A DNA stretch of 18,245 nt from an uncultured Oscillospiraceae bacterium. Lineage in GTDB: Bacteria > Bacillota > Clostridia > Oscillospirales > Oscillospiraceae. The stretch's first letter is position 1; every line of letters begins with the position of its first letter. Shown one piece after another: positions 1 to 7,600 of this stretch. The stretch is taken from the NCBI GenBank assembly GCA_900769835.1, contig CAAGIE010000081.1:1-18245 (forward strand). The letters are read 5' to 3'. Both the position numbers and the translations under genes were made by a program. Below the pieces are notes generated by a model, which was given only the letters and a program-made list of their open reading frames with translations, was not told the DNA's origin and did no database searches.

Positions 1-1
1 C

Positions 2-1201
2 GGCACCACCGAGGAGTTCGTGGTATCTCCCGGCGGCGTTCCCTCCGCATTCGTGTGGAAGACCGTTTCCGACCAGTACGGCAAGTATTCCTACATCAAG
101 GTTCTGTCCGGCGACATCAATGCAGACACCACTCTGGTGAATGCCCGTACCGGCGAGACCGAGAAACTGGGCCGTCTGTACGCTATGTGCGGCAAGAAGG
201 CCAGCGAGGTCAAGCACCTGACCTGCGGTGACATCGGCGCCATCGGCAAGATGGATAAGGTCAAGACCGGCGATACTCTGTGCGATCCCCGTAAGGTGGT
301 CAGCCTGAAGGGCATCCCCTATGCCGATCCCTGCTACTCCATGGCAATTTCCCCCAAGGTCAAGGGCCAGGAAGACAAGGTTGGCGCAGGCCTGAACCGT
401 CTGAACGAAGAAGATCCTTCCTTCACCGTGGTCAACAATGCCGAAACCAAGCAGATCGTGGTCTCCGGCACCGGCGATCAGCATCTGGATGTGCTGGTTT
501 CCAAGCTGAAGAGCCGCTTCGGCGTGGATGCAACCCTCAGCCCCGCTAAGGTTGCATACCGCGAGAAGATCAAGAAGAAGGTAGAAGCACACGGCCGTCA
601 TAAGAAGCAGACCGGTGGTTCCGGCCAGTTCGGTGACGTTTGGGTTCGCTTTGAGCCCCAGGAAGAGCAGGATGGCCTGATCTTCGGCGAAGAAGTCTTC
701 GGCGGCTCCGTTCCCAAGAACTTCTATCCCGCAGTTGAAAAGGGTATCCAGGAAGCAGTCCAGAAGGGCCCCCTGGCAGGCTATCCCATGGTCGGTCTGA
801 AGGCAGTTCTGTATGATGGCTCCTACCACCCCGTTGACTCCAACGAAATGGCATTCAAACTGGCAGCGATCCTGGCATTCAAGGAAGCAATGCCCAATGC
901 CAACCCCACTCTCCTGGAGCCCATCGGCACTCTGGCAGTTTCTGTTCCCGAGCAGTACGTGGGCGATGTGATGGGTGACCTTTCCAAGCGCCGTGGCCGT
1001 CCTCTGGGTATGAACCCCGATGCAGATGGCAACACCGTTATTGAGGCAGAAGTTCCCATGGCTGAAATGAGCAGTTACGCTATCGACCTGCGCGCTATGA
1101 CCCAGGCTCGTGGCACCTTCACCCTCCATTTCGAGCGTTACGAGGAAGTCCCCAAGGCCAACCAGCAGAAGATCATCGACGAGGCAAAGGACGACGAATA
1201 A
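2..1201 (+). CDS. EF-G-like translation factor (paralogue type), 3' part; 5' end outside window
   Basis: The reading frame is open from base 2, so the true start and the GTPase domain lie upstream; 399 codons and a TAA are visible. Domains II to V of the EF-G family can be followed. Domain II runs to about visible residue 100, domain III is marked by SGTGDQHLDVLVSKLKSRFG, domain IV by GGSVPKNFYPAVEKGIQEA and PLAGYPMVGLKAVLYDGSYH, and domain V ends in YAIDLRAMTQARGTFT. The domain IV segment GRHKKQTGGSGQFGDVWVRF differs from canonical EF-G (usually a RQSGGRGQYGH-like segment). It resembles the second, EF-G-like paralogue common in Clostridia and Actinobacteria, whose cellular role is unsettled. 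The family acts on the ribosome in the cytoplasm. The gene is closed by a strong terminator. Family is certain; assignment to the paralogue rather than to fusA itself is likely. Confidence 0.9.
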   Translation, partial: GTTEEFVVSPGGVPSAFVWKTVSDQYGKYSYIKVLSGDINADTTLVNARTGETEKLGRLYAMCGKKASEVKHLTCGDIGAIGKMDKVKTGDTLCDPRKVVSLKGIPYADPCYSMAISPKVKGQEDKVGAGLNRLNEEDPSFTVVNNAETKQIVVSGTGDQHLDVLVSKLKSRFGVDATLSPAKVAYREKIKKKVEAHGRHKKQTGGSGQFGDVWVRFEPQEEQDGLIFGEEVFGGSVPKNFYPAVEKGIQEAVQKGPLAGYPMVGLKAVLYDGSYHPVDSNEMAFKLAAILAFKEAMPNANPTLLEPIGTLAVSVPEQYVGDVMGDLSKRRGRPLGMNPDADGNTVIEAEVPMAEMSSYAIDLRAMTQARGTFTLHFERYEEVPKANQQKIIDEAKDDE

Positions 1202-1211
1202 TCAAAATAAG

Positions 1212-1242
1212 AACCCGGGCACGGAAAGTGCCCGGGTTTTTT
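1212..1242 (+). terminator. Intrinsic terminator of the EF-G-like gene
   Basis: An 11-bp perfect stem (AACCCGGGCAC, 1212-1222, with 1228-1238) closes a GGAAA loop and runs into a T-tract at 1237-1242. It starts 10 nt after the stop codon. The convergent TraX-type gene ends at 1244, and the minus strand reads A-rich into the stem and T-rich out of it, so it may serve both genes. Confidence 0.93.
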
Positions 1243-1243
1243 A

Positions 1244-1930
1244 TTACATAAGTTGCGAAATACCGTAAATAATGACCAGGTGGAGAGGGTAGAACAAGTA
1301 GAAGAACCACTTCATTTTCCACCGACCCCGCTGACCGTTATACAGCGCCAGGAGGGGAATGGCCAATAGGCTCCACCACTGGATGGCCTCGCAGTCATAG
1401 GCAAGCAGACAAAGACCGCCGAAAAGGCACATCAACTTTCCCCAGCGATCCCGACCGGCATAAATCAGCACCGGGAGCATCACGCCCCAGAAGCCGTAGT
1501 CGATCTCAAAGTCCGTGTCGGGCAACTTCGCGGGAAGCACCTGACAAATGTAGTAGATGCCCGCCAGCGCCGCAACGGGTAAGAGCCAAAGGAAGATGTT
1601 TTGTTTGGTTTCTGCCAGTCGAATGAGCAAAATCCCGGCAATCGAAAGGGAGAAAGTTACTAAAATGCACATATAGAGGGAGCCCATAGCGAAGAAATAG
1701 ACACCCTGACACAGAGCAGAAAAACCCAGCATCGTACCCAAATAACGCAAAGGGTGTCGGGTGTGATGGCAACCCTCAGCGATCATGTATGCGAAAATTG
1801 GCAGCGCCAGCCGACCCACGATCCTCAGCCATTCCACCTCCGGGAAAAGACTGTAACCCACGTGATCCAGAGTCATCGCGATCATCGCAAGGATCTTCAA
1901 CTGGTTGTTGGAAAGACCGATCTTCTTCAT
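1244..1930 (-). CDS. TraX family membrane protein (acyltransferase-like)
   Basis: A 228-residue, very hydrophobic protein with about seven or eight membrane segments. The N-terminus has the TraX family pattern: ILAMIAMTLDHVGYSLFP near residues 13-30, then RIVGRLALPIFAYMIAEGC near 36-55. F-plasmid TraX N-acetylates pilin. The many chromosomal homologues in Firmicutes are annotated only by family and are probably membrane acyltransferases of unknown substrate, so no conjugation role is implied here. The ATG at 1930 is preceded by AAAGGAGGTGA at 7-nt spacing. The promoter reads TTGTCC, 17 nt, TATAAT. It is divergent from the O-antigen-ligase-like gene and convergent with the EF-G-like gene. Confidence 0.88.
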   Translation of the reverse strand: MKKIGLSNNQLKILAMIAMTLDHVGYSLFPEVEWLRIVGRLALPIFAYMIAEGCHHTRHPLRYLGTMLGFSALCQGVYFFAMGSLYMCILVTFSLSIAGILLIRLAETKQNIFLWLLPVAALAGIYYICQVLPAKLPDTDFEIDYGFWGVMLPVLIYAGRDRWGKLMCLFGGLCLLAYDCEAIQWWSLLAIPLLALYNGQRGRWKMKWFFYLFYPLHLVIIYGISQLM

Positions 1931-1957
1931 GGACTCACCTCCTTTTTATCTGGTGGT

Positions 1958-1986
1958 ATTATAACATAACCCGCCCTTTGGGACAA
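1958..1986 (-). promoter_or_regulatory. Sigma-A type promoter of the TraX-family gene
   Basis: On the minus strand TTGTCC (1981-1986), a 17-nt spacer and a perfect TATAAT (1958-1963). It is followed by the ribosome binding site at about 1936-1946. Confidence 0.8.
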
Positions 1987-2008
1987 GGGGAGGGAGAAAT
2001 TTCAAGAC

Positions 2009-2037
2009 TTGTTTTTTTTAGCGAAATGTGATAAAAT
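2009..2037 (+). promoter_or_regulatory. Promoter of the O-antigen-ligase-like gene; decides its start codon
   Basis: TTGTTT (2009-2014), a 17-nt spacer, TAAAAT (2032-2037). Transcription from here would begin near 2044, downstream of the in-frame GTG at 2028. That GTG therefore cannot be the start on this transcript, which leaves ATG 2076. Confidence 0.7.
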
Positions 2038-2075
2038 ATGGTGGATATGCTATAAGAAAGGGGAGAGGCTTGGAA

Positions 2076-3455
2076 ATGACTGTGTCCGTAGACACTTTGC
2101 GGCAGAAGACAGATCGCTTTTTGCGTGGGCCGTTGTATATTTGGGCATTGGCATTGCTGACTACTTTAACGTTCGCCTTTGGCGGCGAGATCCTCTTTTA
2201 TTGCGCGATCGCTTTGCTGGCGGGTTATATTTGCGCCTTTTCCGATGACCTGCTGCCTTTGGCGCCTTTGTTTGCGCTTGTTTATATTGCGCCCTCTGTC
2301 CGGAGCAATCCCGGCAGATCCAGCGACAGTATTTTCTCCGGCAATTCCCTGATCTTTGTGGTGATCGTGGGCGCGCTGATCATCGGCTGCTTCGTCTACC
2401 GCATCATTCGGGACAGAAAGTTGTACTTCCGCCGTGGCAATAAGTTGATGAGCGGTATGCTGATCCTTTGTGGCGCTTATATGATTAGCGGCATCGGCTC
2501 TGCCGGCTACCTGGATGTGGCAGGCAAGAATCTGCTGTTTGCTCTGGGTCAGTGCGCCGGCATTCTGTTGCCTTACTGGCTCATTGTCAATGGCGTAAAT
2601 TGGGAGAAAGCCCGCAAGGATTATCTTCCCTGGATCGGTATGGCTATGGGTTGCGTCCTGCTGGCGGAGATCTTCTGCATTTACCTTATCAATCCCGTGC
2701 TGAAAAACGGTATCATCTACCGCGAGGAGATCTATACCGGCTGGGGTATGCGGAACAATCTGGGTTGTATGCTGGCGATGGCGATTCCCTTTGCCTTTAG
2801 TATTGGCGTCCATTATAAGAAAACCGTGCTGGGCATTTTGGGCGGCGCAGTGTTCCTGGCGGGTGTGTTTATGACCACCTCCCGTACCTCTGCCATCTTC
2901 GGCGGTTTGGCGTATGTGGGTTGCATCGCTCTGATGTTCCTGTACACTGAGGATCGTAAAAAGAAGTTGATCGCCCTGCTAGTGGTGCTGGGTATGGGCG
3001 TTGCGTTGCTGGCGGCATTGCATAAGCCTTTGCTCCGCCTGTTCAGCCAGACTCTGGATGACGCCCACGAGTTGGATTCCCGCTTCGATATTTATAAGAG
3101 AGGTTTGAAGACCTTCTTCAATACCCCCATTTTCGGCTCTACCTTCTATCCCACTGCCGAGAACCCCGCTTGGGGCTGGGCGCAGAACGATGTGCGGAGT
3201 ATCCTGCCGGATCGCTGGCATAACACTGTGGTGCAGTTGCTGGCAAGTACCGGCATCGTCGGCTTTGCGGCTTATTGTTTCCACAGATTCCAGACCATCC
3301 GTATGGCACTTGCTTTCCGCGGTCGGGAAAAGTGGCTGGTGGTATTCTCTGCCCTTATTATGCTGCTTTGCAGTCTGCTGGACTGCCACCTGTTTAACGT
3401 AGGCCCCACACTGTTCTACTCTATGTCCCTGGCCTTTATGGAAAAGCAAGAATAA
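2076..3455 (+). CDS. O-antigen ligase / polymerase-like polytopic membrane protein
   Basis: A 459-residue protein with roughly ten to twelve membrane helices. The central stretch FMTTSRTSAIFGGLAYVGC is followed by a large extracytoplasmic loop (DSRFDIYKRGLKTFFNTP, then WHNTVVQLLASTGIVGFAAY with His near residue 382), and then by further helices. This order is typical of the Wzy/WaaL O-antigen ligase-polymerase superfamily, which joins lipid-linked glycans at the outer face of the cytoplasmic membrane. In a Gram-positive it could act on exopolysaccharide or teichoic-acid-type polymers. The substrate cannot be read from the sequence and no glycosyltransferases lie beside it. ATG 2076 is chosen because AAAGGGGAG lies 10 nt upstream and because the promoter overlaps the alternative GTG at 2028. 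It is a monocistronic unit with its own terminator. Confidence 0.8.
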   Translation: MTVSVDTLRQKTDRFLRGPLYIWALALLTTLTFAFGGEILFYCAIALLAGYICAFSDDLLPLAPLFALVYIAPSVRSNPGRSSDSIFSGNSLIFVVIVGALIIGCFVYRIIRDRKLYFRRGNKLMSGMLILCGAYMISGIGSAGYLDVAGKNLLFALGQCAGILLPYWLIVNGVNWEKARKDYLPWIGMAMGCVLLAEIFCIYLINPVLKNGIIYREEIYTGWGMRNNLGCMLAMAIPFAFSIGVHYKKTVLGILGGAVFLAGVFMTTSRTSAIFGGLAYVGCIALMFLYTEDRKKKLIALLVVLGMGVALLAALHKPLLRLFSQTLDDAHELDSRFDIYKRGLKTFFNTPIFGSTFYPTAENPAWGWAQNDVRSILPDRWHNTVVQLLASTGIVGFAAYCFHRFQTIRMALAFRGREKWLVVFSALIMLLCSLLDCHLFNVGPTLFYSMSLAFMEKQE

Positions 3456-3467
3456 TGTCTAAATCCA

Positions 3468-3501
3468 CCCCGGAATGATCCTCATTCCGGGGGCTTTTTT
3501 T
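3468..3501 (+). terminator. Intrinsic terminator after the O-antigen-ligase-like gene
   Basis: A perfect 11-bp stem CCCCGGAATGA (3468-3478) pairs with 3482-3492 around a 3-nt loop, then a seven-T tract at 3495-3501. Confidence 0.92.
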
Positions 3502-3515
3502 GTAGTTTTTTACAA

Positions 3516-3543
3516 TTGCACTTTCGCCTAAAAGTTCTATAAT
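3516..3543 (+). promoter_or_regulatory. Promoter of the MATE transporter gene
   Basis: TTGCAC (3516-3521), 16-nt spacer, perfect TATAAT (3538-3543), about 30 nt before the start codon. Confidence 0.8.
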
Positions 3544-3572
3544 GAAAAGAGTGGCAGGGAGGTGAAAGACCC

Positions 3573-4928
3573 GTGAAAAAGAATGTAAATATGCTCCAGG
3601 GGCCGTTGCTGCGGGGCGTGATTTCATATAGTATTCCCATCGTTCTGACGGGCTGGCTGCAGTTGTTGTTCAATGCGGCAGACCTGATGGTGGTGGGTCA
3701 GTGCCGGAGTGGTCTGTCTGTGGGCGCCGTGGGTGCCACCGCCTCTCTGACGAACCTGATCATCAACCTTTTCCTGGGTCTTTCCGTGGGTGTTGGTGTT
3801 GCCACTGCGCACGGTCTTGGCAGTAATGACGATCAGGCCGTGCATCGCACCGTCCATACCGCTATCCCCACCGCAATGATCTGCGGTCTGATCCTGACCG
3901 CTGTGGGTGTGCCGTTTTGCGGCACTTTTCTGGAGTGGATGGGAACGGATCCCGATTTCCTCCCGCTTTCCACCCTGTATATGCGGATATACTTTGCGGG
4001 TATGACCTTTAATATGGTCTATAACTTCGCCGCATCCATCCTGCGAGCCGCCGGTGATACCAGATCCCCGCTGATCTTCCTGGCGATCTCCGGTGTGGTC
4101 AATGTCCTGCTGAATTTGTTTTTCGTTATCCCCTGCGAAATGGATGTGGAGGGTGTTGCGCTGGCCACCACCATTTCCCAGGCGTTGTCCGCAGTGCTGG
4201 TGATCATCGCCCTGATGCGCCGCACCGATGCCTGCCGGTTTTCCTTTAAGCGTATGCGGATCTATAAGCCCCAGTTGGGCAAGATCCTGCGGATCGGCCT
4301 GCCTGCAGGTCTGCAAAGTTCCATGTTCGCCATCAGCAACGTGCTGATCCAGTCCTCTGTGAATTCCTTCGGTAAGGTGTTCGTCACCGGTAACTCCGCG
4401 GCCATCAGCATTGAGGGTTTCGTGTACGTGTCCTTCAATGCCTTTATGCAGGCAACGGTGAACTACACCGGCCAGAATGTGGGCGCCGGTCAGTTCCGCC
4501 GGGTGAAAAAGATTTTCTGGACCTGCCTGGGTTGCGTAGTGGTGGTAGGCGGAGTGATGGGCAGTGTTGCCTATCTGTTAGGCCCCACCCTCCTGAAGTT
4601 CTATATTCCCGATACTCCGGAAGCCATCCGGGATGGCATCTTCCGTCTGGGAATGATCTGCCTGCCCTATTTCATTTGCGGTATGATGGAGGTTGGCACC
4701 GGTGTCCTGCGCGGTATGGGTAAATCTTTAAGCCCCACCATTATCTGCGTGATGTGCGCCTGCGTGTTCCGTGTGATCTGGATCCTGACGGTGTTCCGCA
4801 CCTATCACACCCCGTTCTGCTTGTATATTTCCTACCCCATATCCTGGGTAATGGCATTTGTGGCTCAGGCGTTGGTGTTTTTCCCCGCTATCAATAAACT
4901 CATTAAAAAAGCCGAGAGTCAGTGTTGA
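3573..4928 (+). CDS. MATE family efflux transporter
   Basis: A 451-residue protein in the size range of the multidrug and toxin extrusion family (about 450 residues, 12 helices in two six-helix bundles). Family hallmarks are the opening GPLLRGVISYSIPIVLTGWL, then LFNAADLMVVGQ near residues 31-42, RAAGDTRSPLIFLAISGVVN in the first bundle, and IRIGLPAGLQSSMFAISNV-like sequence opening the second. MATE proteins expel cationic or drug-like compounds using Na+ or H+ gradients; the substrate here is unknown. The start is GTG at 3573, supported by AGGGAGGTGA ending 7 nt upstream. It is a single-gene unit: its own promoter is upstream and a terminator overlaps its last codons. Confidence 0.95.
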   Translation: MKKNVNMLQGPLLRGVISYSIPIVLTGWLQLLFNAADLMVVGQCRSGLSVGAVGATASLTNLIINLFLGLSVGVGVATAHGLGSNDDQAVHRTVHTAIPTAMICGLILTAVGVPFCGTFLEWMGTDPDFLPLSTLYMRIYFAGMTFNMVYNFAASILRAAGDTRSPLIFLAISGVVNVLLNLFFVIPCEMDVEGVALATTISQALSAVLVIIALMRRTDACRFSFKRMRIYKPQLGKILRIGLPAGLQSSMFAISNVLIQSSVNSFGKVFVTGNSAAISIEGFVYVSFNAFMQATVNYTGQNVGAGQFRRVKKIFWTCLGCVVVVGGVMGSVAYLLGPTLLKFYIPDTPEAIRDGIFRLGMICLPYFICGMMEVGTGVLRGMGKSLSPTIICVMCACVFRVIWILTVFRTYHTPFCLYISYPISWVMAFVAQALVFFPAINKLIKKAESQC

Positions 4929-4940
4929 CTTTCGGCTTTT
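4906..4940 (+). terminator. Terminator overlapping the end of the MATE gene
   Basis: AAAAAGCCGAGAGTC (4906-4920) pairs with GACTTTCGGCTTTT (4927-4940) with one G-T wobble and a six-nt loop. The stop codon (4926-4928) lies inside the hairpin, so the 5' arm is coding sequence. Confidence 0.88.
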
Positions 4941-4962
4941 GCGGTGGAAATGTAAAACAATA

Positions 4963-4991
4963 TTGCAACCGGCGGCAAAAAGTGGTATACT
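4963..4991 (+). promoter_or_regulatory. Promoter of the small membrane protein gene
   Basis: TTGCAA (4963-4968), 17-nt spacer, TATACT (4986-4991), about 30 nt upstream of the start codon. Confidence 0.78.
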
Positions 4992-5021
4992 TGAGTCACT
5001 AAAGAAAAGGGGGACGAGAAA

Positions 5022-5555
5022 ATGAAAAAATTCATCAATCCGTCTTTGATCGCACTGGTTGCGGCCGTGCTGATGCTGGTGGCGCTTTTCCTGCCCTATG
5101 CCTCCGCTCGCCCCGGTTTTACTGCGATCATTCAGGATCTGCCCGAGGACGCCTGCATCGACGGCACCAATATTACCCTCCGTTCCACCCTGCGGGTTTC
5201 CATGGTGGAGTTTTTGAAGATCTATAAAAGTTCCGAAAGCGGTCAGGCGCTGGCAAAGACCCTGGGTAGCTTCGTGATGGCTATGGGTCTGGCGGCGGTT
5301 CTGGCGGGCTTATTTGCGGTGCTGAAAAAGTCTGTGCCCATGCTGTTTTGCGGTGTGCTGGGCTTTGCCGCGTTCTACCTGCATAATGGCAACTATGGCA
5401 ATCGCGGTGTCCTGCCCGGTGCGGAGTACCGCTTTGGCGTGGGCTACTATCTGTTCGCCACCGCCGCCATCGTGCTGATCGCCGCCGGTTTCTGGATGCT
5501 TCGGGAGCGCAAGCCGTCCCAAAAGACCCAGGAAAGACCCAATACCCAACAATAA
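5022..5555 (+). CDS. Hypothetical four-helix membrane protein
   Basis: A 177-residue protein I do not recognise. It has four predicted membrane segments: residues about 8-27 (SLIALVAAVLMLVALFLPYA), 82-101, 104-122, and 139-159. A roughly 50-residue polar stretch lies between helices 1 and 2, probably outside the cell if the N-terminus is inside. The C-terminal tail is short, charged and Gln/Pro-rich and ends in TQQ. The overall look (LPYA after helix 1, four helices) is common among small uncharacterised Firmicutes membrane proteins. ATG 5022 follows AAGGGGG at about 8-nt spacing. The gene is a monocistronic unit with a clear promoter and a terminator starting at its stop codon. Confidence 0.85.
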   Translation: MKKFINPSLIALVAAVLMLVALFLPYASARPGFTAIIQDLPEDACIDGTNITLRSTLRVSMVEFLKIYKSSESGQALAKTLGSFVMAMGLAAVLAGLFAVLKKSVPMLFCGVLGFAAFYLHNGNYGNRGVLPGAEYRFGVGYYLFATAAIVLIAAGFWMLRERKPSQKTQERPNTQQ

Positions 5556-5584
5556 AAAGAGGAGGTTGAACCTCCTCTTTTTTT
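5554..5584. terminator. Bidirectional terminator between the small membrane protein and the SRA gene
   Basis: AAAAAGAGGAGGT (5554-5566) pairs perfectly with 5570-5582 around a TGA loop. Both strands leave the stem through a T-tract, so the hairpin serves the plus gene ending at 5555 and the minus gene ending at 5604. Confidence 0.9.
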
Positions 5585-5603
5585 ATGGGGTGAGAAAAGA
5601 GCG

Positions 5604-6248
5604 TTATTGGAGGAACTGTAAGTAGCCGCCGTGAACGCTCTTGTCAAAATTGTAAGTACGAGTATCTCTGTTGTCAAAGGTAACGGTAAGGATGGTACCG
5701 TCGAAGCCCCACACGGTTCCGGGACCGTGTTCCCGGTGTTGGACACGATAACCGATGTAGTTGGCACGGCGACGAAGAAAGTCCCGATAGGCTTGCTCCC
5801 CCCGAATTTGGAAGTCCTCCATATCCCGGAAAACCAAACCGTTGGGTTTGGTAATTTTTTTAGGTTGGTTGGGTTGGATAGGGAAGACCCAAAGGGGTTG
5901 GTTGGTGGTGGGGTGGTTTTCGGGGTAGGGGTCGCCCGCCAACTGAACAAGACCCCCGTAGGTGTATTCCTTGGGACTTAACATTTGGAAGAAATGAATG
6001 GAGATATGATTGGTAAGGCTATTGGATAATTTGGAGTTAAAAATATTGGTGAGTTTTTTATCACTGGTGTAGTGGAGGGTGTCCCCGATCCATTTGTCGG
6101 GATGGGGGTTTTTGGTGTAATCGGTGATGAGAACAAGGGTGTTTAAGGGTTTGATGAAGCGGGAGGCGCGGAGGGTTTTAACTTGGAAGATACCTGCCAA
6201 CCGGGTGGGAGAAACAACTTGACCGATTTTTAATTTAGGATTAAACAT
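5604..6248 (-). CDS. Stand-alone ScoMcrA-type SRA-domain protein with Tudor/SH3-like C-terminus
   Basis: A 214-residue protein. Residues about 15-125 match the domain at one end of many HNH endonucleases of the ScoMcrA type. The recognisable motifs are NTLVLITDYTK (36-46), DKWIGDTLHYT (51-61), KEYTYGGLVQLAGDPY (93-108) and LWVFPIQP (119-126). That domain is described as SRA-like and reads modified bases. No HNH or other nuclease motif is present. Residues about 166-213 (YRVQHREHGPGTV, FDGTILTVTFDN, GGYLQFL) resemble the small beta-barrel at the C-terminus of UvrD/PcrA-type helicases. Two ATGs are possible. GAAAGGTGG touches the one at 6254 but lies 6 nt before that at 6248, so 6248 is chosen. 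Lys is mostly AAA and Gln mostly CAA, unlike neighbouring genes, suggesting transfer. It carries the shared 16-bp promoter element. Confidence 0.78.
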   Translation of the reverse strand: MFNPKLKIGQVVSPTRLAGIFQVKTLRASRFIKPLNTLVLITDYTKNPHPDKWIGDTLHYTSDKKLTNIFNSKLSNSLTNHISIHFFQMLSPKEYTYGGLVQLAGDPYPENHPTTNQPLWVFPIQPNQPKKITKPNGLVFRDMEDFQIRGEQAYRDFLRRRANYIGYRVQHREHGPGTVWGFDGTILTVTFDNRDTRTYNFDKSVHGGYLQFLQ

Positions 6249-6284
6249 ACACATCCACCTTTCTATTTTTCACACATTTCAATC

Positions 6285-6301
6285 GTACAGTGCCATTGTA
6301 C
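6285..6301. repeat. Possible extra operator: GTACA/TGTAC inverted repeat over the SRA-gene -10
   Basis: GTACAGTGCCATTGTAC has 5-bp arms around 7 nt and covers the SRA gene's -10 (6295-6300). It shares the GTAC ends of the 16-bp element but not its core, so it may be a second, weaker site or chance. Confidence 0.3.
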
Positions 6302-6327
6302 AGATGCCGATGTACCATAAAAAGTAC
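6295..6327 (-). promoter_or_regulatory. Regulon promoter of the SRA gene (16-bp element, 11 nt, -10)
   Basis: In gene direction GTACTTTTTATGGTAC (6312-6327), 11 nt, then TACAAT (6295-6300). The -35 position is occupied by the centre of the 16-bp element. The same element lies 19 nt upstream of the -35 of the divergent WYL gene, so one site may serve both genes. Confidence 0.75.
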
Positions 6328-6346
6328 TTCAGATGTGCTAAAACAG

Positions 6347-6375
6347 TTGAAAAACGACAAAGTATCTGTTATGCT
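6347..6375 (+). promoter_or_regulatory. Conventional promoter of WYL regulator 1
   Basis: TTGAAA (6347-6352), 17-nt spacer, TATGCT (6370-6375). The transcript would begin near 6382, just before the ribosome binding site. Confidence 0.65.
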
Positions 6376-6405
6376 ATTGTCAGAAAACGATTGGAGGAGT
6401 GAAAT

Positions 6406-7599
6406 ATGTTTCGCGCACAACCGAAAACCCTGACCCCGGTATTGCTCCTGCGTATTTTAGAGGAATACAGTGACGAAAAGCATCCTCTTACCCGAGAGGA
6501 GATCGAGCGCCTGCTGGATGAAAAGTACGGCATTACTATGGAGCGCAAGGCCTTCTTCCGCCATATCAAGAACCTCCAGCGCCTGGACAATGAGGGCATC
6601 TATGTCTACCGAGTAACCATGAAGCCCAAGGGTCCCGACGAACCTGCCTGCGCCGGCTTCTATCTGGGCGATCGGGTCTTCAGCGAACTGGACCTGCGTG
6701 TGCTCATTGATGCCCTTGCCGGCAGTCACTATATGAGCCAGTGGGAAACGGAGGACTTTATCGAGCGCCTTGCCAGCCTGCGCAGTCGTTATTTCCGCAA
6801 GAAGATCGAGTCCTACCAGTTCGTTGGTGGCGGCGCCAAGACGAAGAACAAGACCCTGATGAACAATCTGGAGATCATCGACGAAGCCATCACCGAGCAA
6901 AAGCAAATCTCCTTTCGGTTCCTCCGCACCAACAGTAAGGGACAGCAGGAGGTTTCCGATGCACCCCCGGAGGTGTGTACCCCTATCCGCTACTTTGTAA
7001 AGGATCACAATTATTATCTGATCGTGGCGGTGGAGGTGGAAGAGGAACTGCGCAATATGGTGGAGGGCGACCTGCGGCTGAAAGCCTACACCCTTTCCGA
7101 TATTGATTGCGTGGAAATTCTGGATACACCTGCTCAGGACTATCATTCCATCCCGGAGTACCGCCATGGCATCGACTGGAAGAAACTCCTGCGGGAACAT
7201 TCCAATATGAAGTGGCTCTGGGGCAAGCCCGAACTTTGTACTTTCCTCTGCCAGTGCAAATACGTGGAGGAGATCGCCGCCCATTTCGGTGACGAGATCC
7301 GCGTCCGCCAGCTTAACGATCAGGAACTGGAGAAACTCAAGGCGGTGTTCGGCAAGGAGATCCCCAAAAACCAGATGGTGGAGGTGTCTGTGATCACCGA
7401 CCGCTATGTGGCGGCGGAGTTTGCCCGCGGGTATTATCACGGCCTTTGGGTGATCGCCCCCAAGCCCGCGCGAGCCATCTCCCGTTCCTTGACCATCGCC
7501 CAACTGGAGTATTACGACAAATTGGAACAGCACTATGTCACCGGCCCGAAGTTTGTGCCTATGAACCTGCGCTATAACCCGCTGGAAACACAAGAGTAA
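6406..7599 (+). CDS. WYL-domain transcriptional regulator 1
   Basis: A 397-residue protein. An N-terminal winged-helix HTH spans about residues 10-60, with HPLTREEIERLL and YGITMERKAFFRHIKNL as helix and recognition-helix region. A WYL domain is centred on KDHNYYLIVAVE (about 200-211), with YYL in place of WYL. A C-terminal WCX-like extension follows. WYL proteins bind DNA through the HTH and sense ligands, in some cases nucleic acids, through the WYL pocket. They control DNA-damage, phage-defence and other stress genes. GGAGGAG lies 6 nt before ATG 6406. It is divergent from the SRA gene across a shared 16-bp element, and its stop is 1 nt from the stop of the convergent 174-aa gene. It is paralogous to the protein at 11248-12234, so the two may act together. 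Confidence 0.88.
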   Translation: MFRAQPKTLTPVLLLRILEEYSDEKHPLTREEIERLLDEKYGITMERKAFFRHIKNLQRLDNEGIYVYRVTMKPKGPDEPACAGFYLGDRVFSELDLRVLIDALAGSHYMSQWETEDFIERLASLRSRYFRKKIESYQFVGGGAKTKNKTLMNNLEIIDEAITEQKQISFRFLRTNSKGQQEVSDAPPEVCTPIRYFVKDHNYYLIVAVEVEEELRNMVEGDLRLKAYTLSDIDCVEILDTPAQDYHSIPEYRHGIDWKKLLREHSNMKWLWGKPELCTFLCQCKYVEEIAAHFGDEIRVRQLNDQELEKLKAVFGKEIPKNQMVEVSVITDRYVAAEFARGYYHGLWVIAPKPARAISRSLTIAQLEYYDKLEQHYVTGPKFVPMNLRYNPLETQE

Positions 7600-7600
7600 T

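Noticed and set aside
2028..2075. Longer N-terminus of the O-antigen-ligase-like protein from GTG 2028
   Set aside because: The GTG overlaps the promoter -10 region and has no ribosome binding site; ATG 2076 has both a site and a matching promoter distance.
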